Assembly: GCA_950295325.1 (NCBI GenBank)
Contig: OX485804.1
Location: forward strand, 55,802,001 to 55,850,428
Length of the DNA: 48,428 nt
Reading direction: 5' to 3'
Source: Polytrichum commune
Lineage: Eukaryota > Streptophyta > Polytrichopsida > Polytrichales > Polytrichaceae
Shown: positions 11,896 to 22,865 of the stretch, in pieces
How the letters are laid out: each line of letters begins with the position of its first letter
Position numbering within the stretch: position 1 is the first letter of the stretch
The notes under the pieces: generated by a model
What the model was told of the DNA's origin: nothing
Databases searched by the model: none
What the model saw: only the letters and a program-made list of their open reading frames with translations
Position numbers and translations under genes: made by a program

Positions 11896-13009
11896 TGACT
11901 TTGAAAAACAATGTCAACAACATGGGAGATCAAACATAACATTTATATATCATCGGTGTTGTCTTGTACAATGGAGCCGAGTATGTACAAAGAATTGTTC
12001 TTGGAAAGCTCGTCCGGAATACTCTTTATGTTTGGATTTTATACTAAATACGGATTTGATCATTTCATGCAAAGACCCCACAAAACTTTGGCTGCTCCCT
12101 CAAGCCCGAGAAAGTTGCCCAACAACCCTCCCCACGTGTTATTCCCTAATCCGTGTGTTAGGAAAGGGTGCAACTTGTTGATGTTGGTTACACTTGGAGA
12201 AAACTTGTCCATTCCAATCATTTGTTGTAGTTTATTTATTGCAACTTTTGGCGAGAAAATACTTCAATAAACATTTTTGGTTGCCAGCTGAAAGTTTTTT
12301 AATTGTGTTCTTTGACAATTGGTAACCACAAACCTCCAGTCGATAATCAAAATGATTTGTTTATGAGTTTTCTTGCCATGAATTGCAATGAACAAGTTAC
12401 AACATATGATTGGAATAAATTAGTTATTATTTATTTATTATTATTATTTTCTTCCAATGTTGACGCTATGAAAAACTCCATAGATTGTTGCTAAAACTTC
12501 CTATCAAGAAAAGAAAAGAAAAAGGAATGTCCGTGTCCTAACATGTGATGTCCATTCACCAAATCATGTACATGTAACCATGGGGTGGAGGTGGTTTAAC
12601 GCCTATCTTTCACAAGTGGATTGTGGGATACTTTGTTGTGTACATGTTTATTTGGGAGAGGGAGGAGGTTAGTCAAAGGGAATTGGGGGCTTGTTTCTTT
12701 TCAAGTTTTCTTTTGTTTAGGATGATTTGTGTGAAGTATCAAATATATATTTTTGAGACGATTTTGATTGATTCGTGAATTTTGTTGGTTGGATTTTTAA
12801 ACTTTGTGAGTTTTTGTATGGTGGTTGTTGGATTAAGGCGGTTTTCAATATGTCATATTTTTCTAGCTTTCTTGTTATGGCTTCTTGGGGGAAATATGTC
12901 ATTGCATTATGTGAATTCAAAGAATTGTACTTTGAGGTTTTTGGTGGGGGTGTGAGTGGGGATTGGGCCATGGGTGTTGTGCCTATTATGCATAGTATAT
13001 CTAGGTGTA
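11896..13009. other. No gene recognised; fortuitous ORFs
   Basis: Open frames of up to 119 codons (11911-12270) and several T/G-rich frames (12775-13065) are present. None shows a domain, splice pattern or homologous copy that would support it. Confidence 0.45.
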
Positions 13010-13250
13010 GTCGGGTTGGGCATAGTGCCCGGGAAGTTTTTGGGCATAGTCAGTCAAGATCCTAGTGATTCTAATCCAGTTGGTTACATGTTGACATCTT
13101 TTGGTTTTGCTTTATTCATTTGAGGTATATTCTATACATTCCTCTAAAATGATCGGTAATTCTCCTAAAGTCTCAAACTTTAACTGGTTATTTCTCACTC
13201 TCAACCAGTTCATCTGTAACTAATTGACATTTCTCCCCGGACAATGGTTG
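13010..13250 (-). repeat. Repeat G, copy G1
   Basis: The plus strand reads GGGCATAGTCAGTCAAGATC, CCAGTTGGTTACATGTTGAC, TTGAGGTATATTCTATACAT, ATCGGTAATTCTCCTAAAGT, AACTGGTTATTTCTCACTCT and TCTCCCCGGACAATG. These are reverse complements of the blocks of copy G4. Confidence 0.75.
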
Positions 13251-13819
13251 GGCATTTACACCTTGGGAAGTAGTTTGTGCAAGAGAGTAGCCATGATGGT
13301 AAAGTTTTGTCAAGTGTTTTATTATTGAATTTGCATGTGTTTATGAGTGTGAAGCATTTGGTTGTTGGGTGAGCAAGGAGAGTGTCGGCTAGAGCATGTC
13401 TTACTTTACTATGTCTATTGGTTGTGAAGTTATTTATGTGTTTATTTGTGCAACATGAAGGTAAGCAGAGTCAATTTTCATTTTGTTTTAGAGGACATAG
13501 GTTCCATAGTGGTATGTCTTGTTTTAGGGTGTATTTTGGTATGATGTTTGTGGCAAGCGATACTAGGGCTCCTTTATATTCCTTTTCTATGTAGCATTTT
13601 AGATTGCGGACTGAGCCATTGTGTTGGGTTGGTGTAGGAGGGATGCAAGACCATAATTAATGACCTACATAGTGAAAAGGAGTGACCACTATACAAGGTT
13701 CTTGCGCGCCATGTTTGGCTAGTTTCTCTGCTTCATTGTTACCTAGGGTGTTTGTTTGAACTCCATTTTTTTTTCCGATTGTGATGTTGTGTGTGAGGAG
13801 GTGTTTCATGGCGTTTAGA
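13251..13819. other. No gene recognised, T/G-rich
   Basis: The plus strand is rich in T and G and gives chance ORFs such as 13382-13594. No structure was identified. Confidence 0.45.
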
Positions 13820-14024
13820 GCATCAACAATGTGCGCCCATCAAATGCGCCCGTCAAAGGCCATTTGAAGGCCCCCCGGGGCACTGCGGGTGACATGCGTG
13901 GGGAGGTGCCGGGCAGTAGCCTCAATGCGGCACCCGCCATGCAGTCCCAGTACTCATTCCCGCGGCCATGGTGACCTGAGCAGGGTAGCCATGGAGGCAT
14001 GGGCCGGCTCCCATAGAGTAGTTG
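13820..14024. other. G/C-rich island next to the hAT element
   Basis: Clearly richer in G and C than its surroundings, with GCGCCCATC, GCGCCCGTC, CCCCCCGGGGC and CGCGGCCATGG. It starts AGAGCATCAACAATG, a form seen at the end of some plant DNA transposons (GAGCATCTCCAACAG type). The other end may have been separated by the hAT insertion at 14033. Overlapping ORFs on both strands are not convincing. Confidence 0.45.
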
Positions 14025-14032
14025 CACTAATG

Positions 14033-14434
14033 CAAACCTCGGATAACTCACCAACTAATTCGACTATTAGTTAACTAATTGCCTTTCATAACTATAGTTG
14101 TTCATGGTTTGACCTGCCAAAAAATGTAGTTAACCATAGTTGTTTAATATTCAATATGCCAAAAACTCTAGTTAATTATAGGTCTATTTAGTTAACTAAA
14201 TATCTAGTTAGCTAAAGTTGAACACAACATGTTCACAAAATTCTATTGTAATGTTGTAGTGTCACTAGTGTGTTATTTGTGTTGGTGGTGTACATGGAGA
14301 TTATTCCAAAACCCAACACTGTGACGTATAACATTAAGCCCAATCTATTGTAATGATCATATATAGTTGCTCTCTAAAATGTATTGAAAAAAATCTACTA
14401 AACTATAGTTACTTTGGTAGTCCTCCAAGGTCTG
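14033..14434. mobile_element. Non-autonomous hAT element, copy D2, 402 bp
   Basis: The left end CAAACCTCGGATAACT and the right end, inverted, CAGACCTTGGAGGACT are flanked by the 8-bp duplication CACTAATG (14025-14032 and 14435-14442). The interior is the reverse complement of part of copy D1, including AACACAACATGTTC and the block ATTTGTGTTGGTGGTGTACA. It inserted next to a G/C-rich block and an ACTAATGTG repeat. Confidence 0.86.
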
Positions 14435-14515
14435 CACTAATGTGACTAATGCCTTATGAGGGCGTTAGTCACATTAGTCACAGGGCACTAATGTGACTAA
14501 TGTGACTAATGTGAT
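14435..14515. repeat. ACTAATGTG tandem repeat forming a hairpin
   Basis: GCACTAATGTGACTAATGCC is followed after a short loop by GGCGTTAGTCACATTAGTCA, its near reverse complement, and then by three further ACTAATGTG units. The block begins inside the right target duplication of the hAT element D2, so the hAT element inserted into the first unit. Confidence 0.8.
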
Positions 14516-14539
14516 TGTGAGTAAGAGTGAAGATGGAAA

Positions 14540-14645
14540 AAAACCAACATAAAGATACGAAACAAAAAGCAAAAAATCAAGCCAACATGAAGACACGAAA
14601 TGGAGACCAAAAAATCATGCCACCATCTAGACACGAAACAAACAC
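14540..14645 (+). repeat. Degenerate 39-bp tandem repeat, about three units
   Basis: AGATACGAAAC, AGACACGAAAT and AGACACGAAAC recur at about 14552, 14591 and 14629, each preceded by a CCAACAT or CCACCAT block and followed by an AAAAAATCA-type tract. Confidence 0.65.
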
Positions 14646-15827
14646 CAAAAATAATCCTTGCTCTTCCTGCCTCTCCAAGCGTTGATTGCGTCTAGCGGGA
14701 AGAACAAAGCTCACGACAAAGGGACAAAACTTGCCGAGACCAGGAGGTATTTGACGAGACGCAGGAGACTAACAGGAGTCTTCCCGAACATGTTGAGACG
14801 CACCGAAATTGCCATGCCCGCCAAGCGCCGCTGGCGGACACGTTGCGGGTACTCTTACCATGTGCACTATTAGAAGCTTGCCCGCACGGTCGATTTGGAA
14901 GGATGTAAAATTTCCTTATCATATCATCCACGGAATCAAGAAAAAATCCCTAATTCTACAATCCACGGTAAACAATAAAAACGGACCACTTAAAACACGT
15001 TTACGCTTGAGTCGACCTGACCCTGCCCGCAGGGCAGCTGGGGAAAAGTAGCATGACTGCAAACTTTGGCGGGACAACGTAGTTAATGAATGGGGCATAA
15101 TTACACCACATAAGTACTGGTAGGTAGGTAAATTGAAGGTGAGTTTGGGCGTGATAATTGGGCAGCTCAACACAAAGAAAAATCAAGTGCCCACAAAAGT
15201 GGCCCTGCATGTACCCCGGACCTGCGTCCGGCCGTGAGCTGGATATGGAAGACTTTTCCATTAACTCCTTCCCACTTACTTACTTACTTACCCCCTGACT
15301 TTGCTTGCTTGCTTACTTACGATAAGTCAAACCTCCCCACTTAAGCTGTAACTTATTAATTACATGTACTTTGTTGTAAGTTAAGTTGAAACGAGCTGGC
15401 TAATTCAATGCAAAGCTTCCGCCGTGCATGCCGGGAGCCCAAGAGTATGATGAAGATGATGATGAAGATCCTCGACCCCCGCTTTCCAAGGGTCAAGCCC
15501 CCCCCCCTTTTTTTCCTTCCCCGGCGACCTTTTTGCATTTAATGTTGGTGTTTAGAGGGTCGTACCTCGTCACCCAATAGATACATAGATAGTTGTGGTG
15601 TTGGCAAACACCGGGAATTGGCTTTCATTTTGGGGTTAAGCTCAAGCGGTGCTTGTGTGCACTTATTGTGGCTTCGCTTTTAGCTAGGTGCAATTGGACT
15701 AGGAGAAGCGACCGCAACGCTATTTGGTCTATTTAGTGTGGGTTGCCATGCATTCGGAGTTACGAGATGCTATGACTTTTCCGACGTTGTCATTCTTTTA
15801 TCAACTGGGTTGTATCATATTCTTGCA
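14646..15827. other. No gene recognised; G/C-rich start, tetranucleotide tracts
   Basis: 14660-15060 is relatively G/C-rich, with small palindromes such as CTGCCCGCAGGGCAG. ACTT/GCTT tetranucleotide tracts lie near 15270-15320 and a C run near 15498-15507. Overlapping ORFs on both strands are unconvincing. Confidence 0.45.
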
Positions 15828-16343
15828 GGGCCGCTTAACATATGGCCGTCCAAGTTGAGAGGCCGTGGGATTGAATGGTCAAACTTTGTTGAATGTCCAA
15901 AGAAATGGGCTGAAAATAAATTGCCAATAAAATGTAGGAATTGGAGCGTTTGGCTAGGCCCAATGTGAAGCCTCCAAAGGCCAAGCCCAAAGTCCAAAGA
16001 AAGAAGGAGCCTCCCACTTTGTTCCTTGCCCAAAACAACAACCCCTCCAATCTAACGGCCATGATCTTGTTAGTTTTTTTTTATTTTTTTTATTTTTTTA
16101 ATGAAGAAAAATGGACATCCTCTCAACCATAGTTTTGGTTTCCATTCTTGCCCGACACAAACTTCCTTCAAGAGTCCATTGCCTTAGTCAAAAAGCACTG
16201 CCATGTAGGCATTTTGGAGAGCGATGGCCTTTGGACTTTGGCCTCTAGTGTGAAGGGTCGAGAGGCCGAATTCTTGATTTCTTGTAATATGATTGGTGGA
16301 TATCAACGGCCTCTCGACCTTCGACCATAGTGTGAAACGACCC
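15828..16343. mobile_element. Related MITE with long imperfect inverted ends, 516 bp
   Basis: The left end GGGCCGCTTAACATATGGCC pairs with the right end, inverted, GGGTCGTTTCACACTATGGT. Pairing resumes further in, where GTTGAGAGGCCG on the left meets CGGCCTCTCGACC on the right. The termini resemble the GGGCCACTTCACACA ends of the PIF/Harbinger-like copies, but the interior differs, so it is probably a sister family. No exact target duplication was found. Confidence 0.6.
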
Positions 16344-16469
16344 TTAGTATACATACCAACCAATTATGTTGTTTGGATGAAAAATGATGCTCTCAGTTAA
16401 ATGTTGTAGCAATGTGTAACTCTAAATGGAAACCCACACTAATTAGATAAAATAATGTAGTTATGTCCA

Positions 16470-16690
16470 TGTGACTTGGTTGAGTTTGAGAAATAACCGG
16501 TTGAAGTTCAAGATATCAGGAAAATTACCCATCATTTTAGGGGGAACATACCTCTAATTAACAAAGAAAACTGAAAGAGAATAACATGTAATTGGTTGGG
16601 CTTGGGAAGAGTAGGGTTTTGACCAATTATGCCAAAATTCTCCCGGGACACTAGCATTTGACCATAAAGACTAGTTCATTGTTGTTAAGC
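16470..16690 (+). repeat. Repeat G, copy G2
   Basis: Blocks TTGAGTTTGAGAAATAACCG, GTTGAAGTTCAAGATATCAG, AAAATTACCCATCATTTTAG, CATGTAATTGGTTGGGCTTG and TTTTGACCAATTATGCC, then CTCCCGGGACACT. It faces copy G3 about 60 bp away. Confidence 0.78.
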
Positions 16691-16744
16691 TAGAGCACTT
16701 TTGTGTGCACTTATTATGACCTATTAGCTTTTTAGCGTTGGTAC

Positions 16745-16985
16745 AATGTCTGGCGAGATTTCGGGGCATAATCGGTCAAAAGCCTAGTTTTTCCAAGCCC
16801 AACCGATTACATGTTATGAGCTTTCATTTTTCTTTCTTGATTTGAGGTATATTCCAATAGATTCCTTTCAAACGATGGGTAATTTTCCTGCAGTCTTGAA
16901 TTTCAACCGATTCTTTTTCAAACTCAACCCAGTTCATATGTAACTAGTGGTCGGTTCTCCCTGTTCATTGCATAGGTCGTTGGTG
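16745..16985 (-). repeat. Repeat G, copy G3
   Basis: The plus strand reads GGCGAGATTTCGGGGCATAA, TCGGTCAAAAGCCTAGTTTT, AACCGATTACATGTTATGAG, TGAGGTATATTCCAATAGAT, GATGGGTAATTTTCCTGCAG and GGTCGGTTCTCCCTGTTCAT. It is inverted relative to copy G2, so the pair could form a large hairpin. Confidence 0.78.
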
Positions 16986-17366
16986 TGCACTTTGTACTTT
17001 TTACAATGTTTAGGCTTTTGCGGAAGGGAGAGAAAGAGAGGGGTATATCGCATACAATAGCACTTCTCATTCATCTAACACACACACTTTGACCCTCGAT
17101 ATGAAATGGAATGAAAGGAAATTGATTTTAGAGCCCGGGAAGCTTAAAAGTTTTGGGACTGAAAGTACATCAAGATGGCGTCAAACCAACTAATTGCCTA
17201 GAGCGGCAGAGTGTGTTCAACCTCTGTGAGGTGGAGGCTAATATGAACTTGATGATCCAATTGCGAGAAAGGCTTGAGACTCCCTAACACTACCTTCTCA
17301 TATAGTTGTTGAAACTTGTATCTAATGGAGTTACAATGAGGAACACGGGTGTTACTTGGTTCGTTT

Positions 17367-17705
17367 TACGTGTTCTCCAACTTCTAGATTTACACAACGG
17401 AACTTGTGTTGCATTCGCAAATTTGCAATGAAGCATCCACAAATATGAGATTGAAAACTAGATGTCCCTTGATTCAGTTATGCTTATTGGAAGTGCATGT
17501 TTGTTGAGTCTTTAACTAAATAAATACGTCATCCCAATTGTGTTCATTGTTGAGTGTGGAGTAGTTAATAAAATATGAAGATGTATTCAAATCTCCTTTA
17601 AACATGTGCCTTTATGGTGTTTGTTTTTTTATCCTCATAGTACCACACACCAATCAAACGCAAGCGTCCGATTCACAAAAATAACAATTGAATAACACTT
17701 GCAGA
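17367..17705 (+). repeat. Dispersed repeat J, copy 2
   Basis: Same ordered blocks as 625-985, including TTGCAATGAAGCATCC, TTGGAAGTGCATGTTTGTTG, TTGTTGAGTGTGGAGTAGTT and CACACACCAATCAAACGCAA. No terminal repeats or coding sequence were seen. Confidence 0.72.
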
Positions 17706-18349
17706 CCTTAGGTTTGTGACCAATTCATCTCAAATGACTTGGACTAGACTGCTCACATGTCCTTCAAACTCATTGTGTTAAATCAACCATACATACCAAA
17801 CCCCATGTTGCTACATGTTTCAAGCCATTAATGTCGAATGAACGAGAGGTAAGCTTATATGCCATTATTCATCCTCCCCCTCATGAAAACTACCCTAATT
17901 ATGAAATTTAGTGTCACCATTTCTAATTGTCTTGCTCAATACAAATTGTAAACTGTGGTGTAGTGTCACCAACACTAAATGTTAAACCCAACATTATTTA
18001 TCATTCCAATTGTAAATGCTTTGGGAGGATTATAGATTTACAATGTACATTTGACCCTTACTCCTCGTCTCGTGTGTAGTCTACATAGATACCCGGTTAC
18101 TTAATTGAAGCATCCTTGGTTATTTAATACTGAACATGATTGTATAGTACTAGGGACCACATTTAATGTAGAATTTAGTCCTCGAGGCTTTTCCAGCCCC
18201 GTATTAAATACATCTCTAGAAGTAAGTTTAGAGATAAAAGTGTAGGCTGGAACAAGTGACACTGATGAGTCGAGTACGTACCCTCGCCTATTGAATCCAA
18301 TTCCCCATTAAATTGATTCCTAAGGAGCAAATTAAAGAACCTAACATTT
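17706..18349. other. No gene recognised
   Basis: A/T-rich filler between repeat J copy 2 and repeat G copy G4. Nothing recognised. Confidence 0.5.
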
Positions 18350-18652
18350 CGGGGTGCACCAATGATCGAGGAGAACCGGTAGTTAGTTACAAATGGACCG
18401 GTTGAGTTTGAGAAATAACTGGTTGAAGTTCAAGACCGTAGGAAAATTACCAATCATTTTAGAGGAATTTATAGAATATACCTCAATTTAATAAAGGAAA
18501 ATTGGAGGATGTCATCAGCATGTAACTGGTTGGACTTGCAAACACTAGGATCTCAACCGATTATGCCCAAAAAAAAATTCCCCGATCACTAAGGTGCACG
18601 GGGAGAACCGACCAGTGGATTTGAGAAATCACTGGTTGAGTTTCATAACATT
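18350..18652 (+). repeat. Repeat G, copy G4, with a short second 5' end
   Basis: It starts CCAATGATCGAGGAGAACCG and ends TTCCCCGATCACT, a short inverted pair (TGATCGNGGA). The interior has GACCGGTTGAGTTTGAGAAA, TAACTGGTTGAAGTTCAAGA, AAAATTACCAATCATTTTAG and GTAACTGGTTGGACTTG. From about 18597 a second start (GGGGAGAACCGACCAGTGGA) begins and breaks off. This copy best defines the family. Confidence 0.78.
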
Positions 18653-19064
18653 GTTTAGTCATGTGGGTTGGTTTCATGATCTTGGAATATGTCGATTATA
18701 TTCTATGGGACCCTGGAACGAAGTAGTAATATCAAATTACTATTCATACATTCAGGCTGACTTTGAAAATTTGGGTGGAGTTATATTCCCAGCACTATGC
18801 GTAGGAATCACGACTCATCTTGGTAATATTTGTAGGAAACATTGTTTATCTTAGTATTATTCCTTGAAATGCTATTCATAGCAACATTATCTTTGAAATC
18901 ACCGACATATTCACATTATTCTTACTATTCATATTGGCACTATTCATTGTTCGTACCAACATCGGTTGGTTCTTATTTTATAAGTTTCTTCCCATGAAGG
19001 TAAGATAGTGGAGACCCGTGTTAGATGGTATGTATAGAATGGAAATACAACCATGCAGCTAAAT

Positions 19065-19230
19065 AATGTTAACTTCATGAAAATTACCCATCATTCTAGA
19101 GGGATTTGTGGAACACATCTCACATTATTAAAGGGAAACCAAAGATCACGACATGTAACCAGTTGGACTTGGGCACACTGAGATTTTGACCAATTATGCC
19201 CCAAAATCTCCCTAGACATTGATAACATTA
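19065..19230 (+). repeat. Repeat G, copy G5, 5'-truncated
   Basis: It begins at AACTTCATGAAAATTACCCA and runs through ATCATTCTAGAGGGATTTGT, ATGTAACCAGTTGGACTTGG, TTTTGACCAATTATGCC and ATCTCCCTAGACATTG, all matching the 3' two thirds of copy G4. Confidence 0.72.
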
Positions 19231-19269
19231 CTATGCATCTTAAATCGTTACTTTTTTTTAACAACTAGC

Positions 19270-19600
19270 CCATTTCTTCTAGGATATGAAACACGCAAAT
19301 AGTATGAGATGGTTAGCAAATCCAAATCGAGGTCACATCCACTTTCCTCATAATTTTCAAAGCTCATATGAATATCTTATTCATTATCAAAGTGAATATT
19401 ATTGTGCTCATTAAGTTGACTATTGAACCTTGAATAGTTTTCACATTTTGAGCATGTGACCCAATCTCTTTTAAACAAGTGTCTTTTCCGTATCCATTCT
19501 TGGAGCCACACCCAATCACATTGACACATACCACTCAAATACATGTGTCCAATTAAGACAAGTACTAGAATGAGGCAAATTCACCTTAAGTAGCTACATG
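19270..19600 (+). repeat. Dispersed repeat A, copy A1
   Basis: Blocks in order: TTCTAGGATATGAAACACGC, GGTTAGCAAATCCAAATCG, GCTCATATGAATAT, GACTATTGAACCTTGAATAG, CCAATCTCTTTTAAACAAGT, TACCACTCAAATACATGTGT, CCAATTAAGACAAGTA. The same series occurs at 26820, 36530 and, inverted, at 30205. No coding capacity or clear inverted ends were seen, so the class is unknown. Confidence 0.75.
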
Positions 19601-21279
19601 ATGGTCTCTTTTCAAAGAAAGAGGGTACATGGTGGTCTCTACATATGAATGAGTATGTCCTCATATACAAAAGAAGATATGTGATATCATCCACATGCGG
19701 TTTCATCACTCCTACGATTATCACGATTTCGGCTTTCACGAATACTTGAAGAAAATAAAAATAATAATCCCTCACATGAATCGTAATAAAACTCGATTCT
19801 AGTACTTGTTAAAAGACTCGTACAAACTATTATGTATATATATCTTCGAGGGCCAAGATCAAAGCAATCACTCGACGCTCATCAAATTTTACTCCGGATC
19901 CATAACACCACCGGCACCAATGATCGGGGAGATCCGGCAGCTAGTTGTAAATTAGCCGAGTGAAATTGCAAAATTACCGATTTTTTTGGGGAGATTTCGG
20001 CTGTATAACTGAGTTAAATACGAAGAGTATAGGAAATCAACCGACCAATATGAGATAATGCAGGATATTTAACCCCTCAAGATCAGAAAATGGCGGAAAT
20101 GAGTTGGGTCTCCCGAGGGTATAGGCAGATATTGGCTGGTCTCCCGAGGGTATGGGGGGATATTGAATGAGGGATTGTTCTCAGCCGTGTAGGTCACAAG
20201 AAACTTAACGATGCTTTTGCTTCATTATTGCATTTCATTGTTGACGGCTAACGTTTAGAATGTATTATGAGTGTGCCTATGGAAGATCTTTGTGGTGATC
20301 TTGATAATGTACTAATGGAAGCCATAGCTTTATGAAGGAACTCTACAAAGTTTAGATGGTTGTTTTCACATCCACAAAGATACCTTTTAGGGCATTGTCC
20401 TCTTGAAGGTGAAGATGATATTGTTGATTTTGACTCTAACAGTTGGTGAATTTCATTTTTGTATATAGTATGGTATGTTAGGTTACTCTTTTATCATGTT
20501 GTGGCCTCAAATCTAATATGAGGTTTTAAGACCCAGGTATGATAGAAGAGTTTATCCATGGCCATCAACCGGTTGATGGCTTATTTTAGGTTCAACTCCT
20601 GCTACGGATAAATTGTTGATCATTCTTGTTGGATGTTGATATCATTACATATTATTGTTGTATGCTGATATGTTCTTTGGACATTGTTGTTGAATGGTGT
20701 ATGTTGTTTGTAGATATAATTGGAAAACCAACTTACTTATAAATGCCCGAGTTTTTGGCCGGTTGTCATTACAATGAAAAGGAAATTAACCGGCACTTGA
20801 AAGAAAATATAAGATATTGGCCAATCCAAATTAATGACAACAAGTTTGCAACCGATCAAATCCTAAAAAAAATGGTAGAAATTATGAAGGGACGGATTTT
20901 AGCTGGTTGAGCTCAAAAATCTCCCGAACCCTGGTCTAAGTTAGCCGACTCCAAGGAACAATATATGGACCGGCTTCGTTAAAGCCAAGATTTGAGAAGT
21001 AAATGGGAAGCAAGGACACACGGGCCGGGGCTCCTCTTTTATTAGCACTTCATTGCATCCAAGCCTGACATTTACATGGCATGCATGTGATGTCGATCTT
21101 CCACTACAAGTCAACTTCGATTGATTTGCATGAAATTATTATATAGCTAGCTAGGTACGTTAATTATAAGTGGGAACAATTTGACTTCCGAGCTCTTGTG
21201 ATGGGGCTTAATTAATTGGGACCTTTGTTGACCCGGAACCCAAAGGTGGGTTCGAAGTTCAAGGGTAATTTAGAGTTTG
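19601..21279. other. Mostly unrecognised; possible long repeat-G relative
   Basis: At about 19917 an ACCAATGATCGGGGAGATCC sequence matches the 5' end of repeat G. Near 20910 the sequence CAAAAATCTCCCGAACCCTGG resembles its 3' end. Between them lie a GGTCTCCCGAGGGTAT duplication (about 20107 and 20140) and the decayed coding fragment at 20180-20460. No other feature was seen. Confidence 0.4.
20180..20460 (+). pseudogene. Possible decayed coding fragment, unrecognised
   Basis: One plus-strand frame from about 20186 reads KKLNDAFASLLHFIVDG, stop, RLECIMSVPMEDLCGDLDNV, LMEAIAL, stop, RNSTKFRWLFSHPQRYLLGH, CPLEGEDDIVDFDSNSW, stop. The composition looks protein-like apart from the stops, as in an old transposon or gene remnant. 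I do not recognise the family. Flanking sequence (19917 and about 20915) resembles the ends of repeat G, so it could be the interior of a longer relative. Confidence 0.35.
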
Positions 21280-21555
21280 GGGCATAGTCGGTCAAAAGCC
21301 TAGTGTTTCCAAGTCCAATCGGTTACATGTTGTGATCTTCCGGGTTCTCTTTATTAATTCGAGGTATTCTCTTTCTCTATATATATACACACACATATAT
21401 ATATATACACATGTACGCATATATATAGAATCTTTCTATATTTAATATACACACATATTTTCTTAAGTCTTGAACTTCAACTGGGTTATTTTTCAAACTC
21501 AACCGGTTCATCTATAACTTAGCGGTCGGGTCTCCCCGTTCATTGGTTTTGCAAC
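21280..21555 (-). repeat. Repeat G, copy G6, split by a TA/CA microsatellite
   Basis: The plus strand reads GGGGCATAGTCGGTCAAAAG, CCAATCGGTTACATGTTGTG, TTCGAGGTATTC, then a long TA/CA-rich tract (21367-21455), then CTTGAACTTCAACTGGGTTA, AAACTCAACCGGTTCATCTA and GGGTCTCCCCGTTCATTGG. Confidence 0.75.
21367..21455. repeat. TA/CA-rich microsatellite tract
   Basis: Alternating TATATA and ACACACA blocks within repeat G copy G6, where other copies have only a short AT-rich link. Confidence 0.8.
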
Positions 21556-22027
21556 TCATATTTACCATGGGAGAGGGGGACTATTGCATTGGAGTGTATC
21601 TATCATCCATCTTACATCAAAACATGAGCCCTATAGGTCTATGGATGATTCAATTCAAATAACTTGGACTTGATTAAGTTAGGGGGTTGCCAATGCGAAT
21701 CAAAATTGTATGGCTTGGTGAGAGGGAGTTGATGCATACAAATACCTTAAATCTACCTCGCATTGGTAGAGAATCAATGGCAACGATCCGTGAAGTGCTT
21801 TCAACTCCACATACAATTTCGGCTATTGAATCATATTGAGAAGTTGGCTCGTCCATTTTGCAATCGCGAATCACAAAAAAACTTGCATTTCCAATTCCGA
21901 AAGCGGAGTTGGGATACAACACTTGTAGAAAACCATTGTGAAAATTCTTCCTCGTCTCTTTGATCGATCATATTATAAACCCTCCGAGATCGTAACCTTC
22001 TTTCTTATTTGTGAGTGAAGAGCATCC

Positions 22028-22168
22028 TTTTTCCACTACAAACATATGAGTCCTAGATAAGTGACCTACGTCACTGGAAACTTGTCCTATATGACTAGAA
22101 ATTTGCAAATTTAACATAATGACAGATTCGCATTGTTCTTTCATCGATGTGGGACAATTGTGTAGGAC
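22028..22168 (-). repeat. Repeat L, copy 2, LTR-like segment
   Basis: Reverse complement of 10418-10560. Read on the minus strand it has GTCCTACACAATTGTCCCAC, TGAAAGAACAATGCGAATCT, GACAAGTTTCCAGTGACGTA and GACTCATATGTTTGTAGTGG. A TTTATAAT sequence lies a little further on that strand. The 108-codon ORF covering it (21968-22294) looks fortuitous. Confidence 0.62.
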
Positions 22169-22544
22169 TTTGTATGCTAGTAGTGGTCGAACTCGTTGTC
22201 GCCTTCGAAGCTTTTGATTAAATAATTGATCACTCAGTACGCAAGCGTCCAGGGCTTCGTTAATTATTGGAAACCGTTCAGTTGTGTGTTTCACGTAAGA
22301 TTAAATTTACTTACAGGCAATACATATACTATTAGTTCCAGTCACCAACTGGCACTCCTCCTCATATTTCCAGATCCCTGCCACACAAAATGAAAGCAAT
22401 CAATCTATCACACGTACGAACAAACTTAGGCCCTCTTTATATACGTGACTAGCTAGAGCTCAGACTTGCTGCAATTTTCTAGTGTTTGATACTCGTACTT
22501 GACAAGCTTTTAATGCAAAGCTCAAATTATTGAGATCTCGCCAA

Positions 22545-22865
22545 ACAATGTCTGGGCATAAACAGTCGAGGTCCTAGTGTTCCAAGTCCAAGCGGTTACA
22601 TGTTCACATTTTGAACCTTATTCTCTAGATTCCTTCAAGATCTTAATATTCTTGAAGGCTTGAACTCCAACTGGTTATTTTTTAAAAAAAAATTGGCACA
22701 AATTGAAAATTCAATTGCAAGAACGGAACCAAAATACAACCATTTTGGGAGAACCGGTGCAAATTCAGAGGAAATCAAGAAATAATGCCCGTCTGGGGTC
22801 TCAATTGGTTATTTGTCAAACACAACCGGTTCATCTGTAACTAGCGATCAGTCCTCCCCATGTTG
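22545..22865 (-). repeat. Repeat G, copy G7, interrupted
   Basis: The plus strand has GTCTGGGCATAAACAGTCGA, AAGCGGTTACATGTTCACAT and CTTGAACTCCAACTGGTTAT to about 22680. After about 105 bp of unrelated A-rich sequence with another AACCGGTGCAAATT, it ends with CAACCGGTTCATCTGTAACT and CAGTCCTCCCCATG. Confidence 0.65.

Noticed and set aside
11911-12270. 119-codon plus-strand ORF and an overlapping 102-codon ORF
   Set aside because: Two overlapping frames are open at once and neither has a recognisable domain.
12775-13065. 96-codon ORF in T/G-rich sequence
   Set aside because: Biased composition, no domain, and it runs into a copy of repeat G.
15001-15261. Overlapping small ORFs in the G/C-rich stretch 14650-15260
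   Set aside because: Several frames on both strands are open for short lengths with no domain or codon pattern favouring one.
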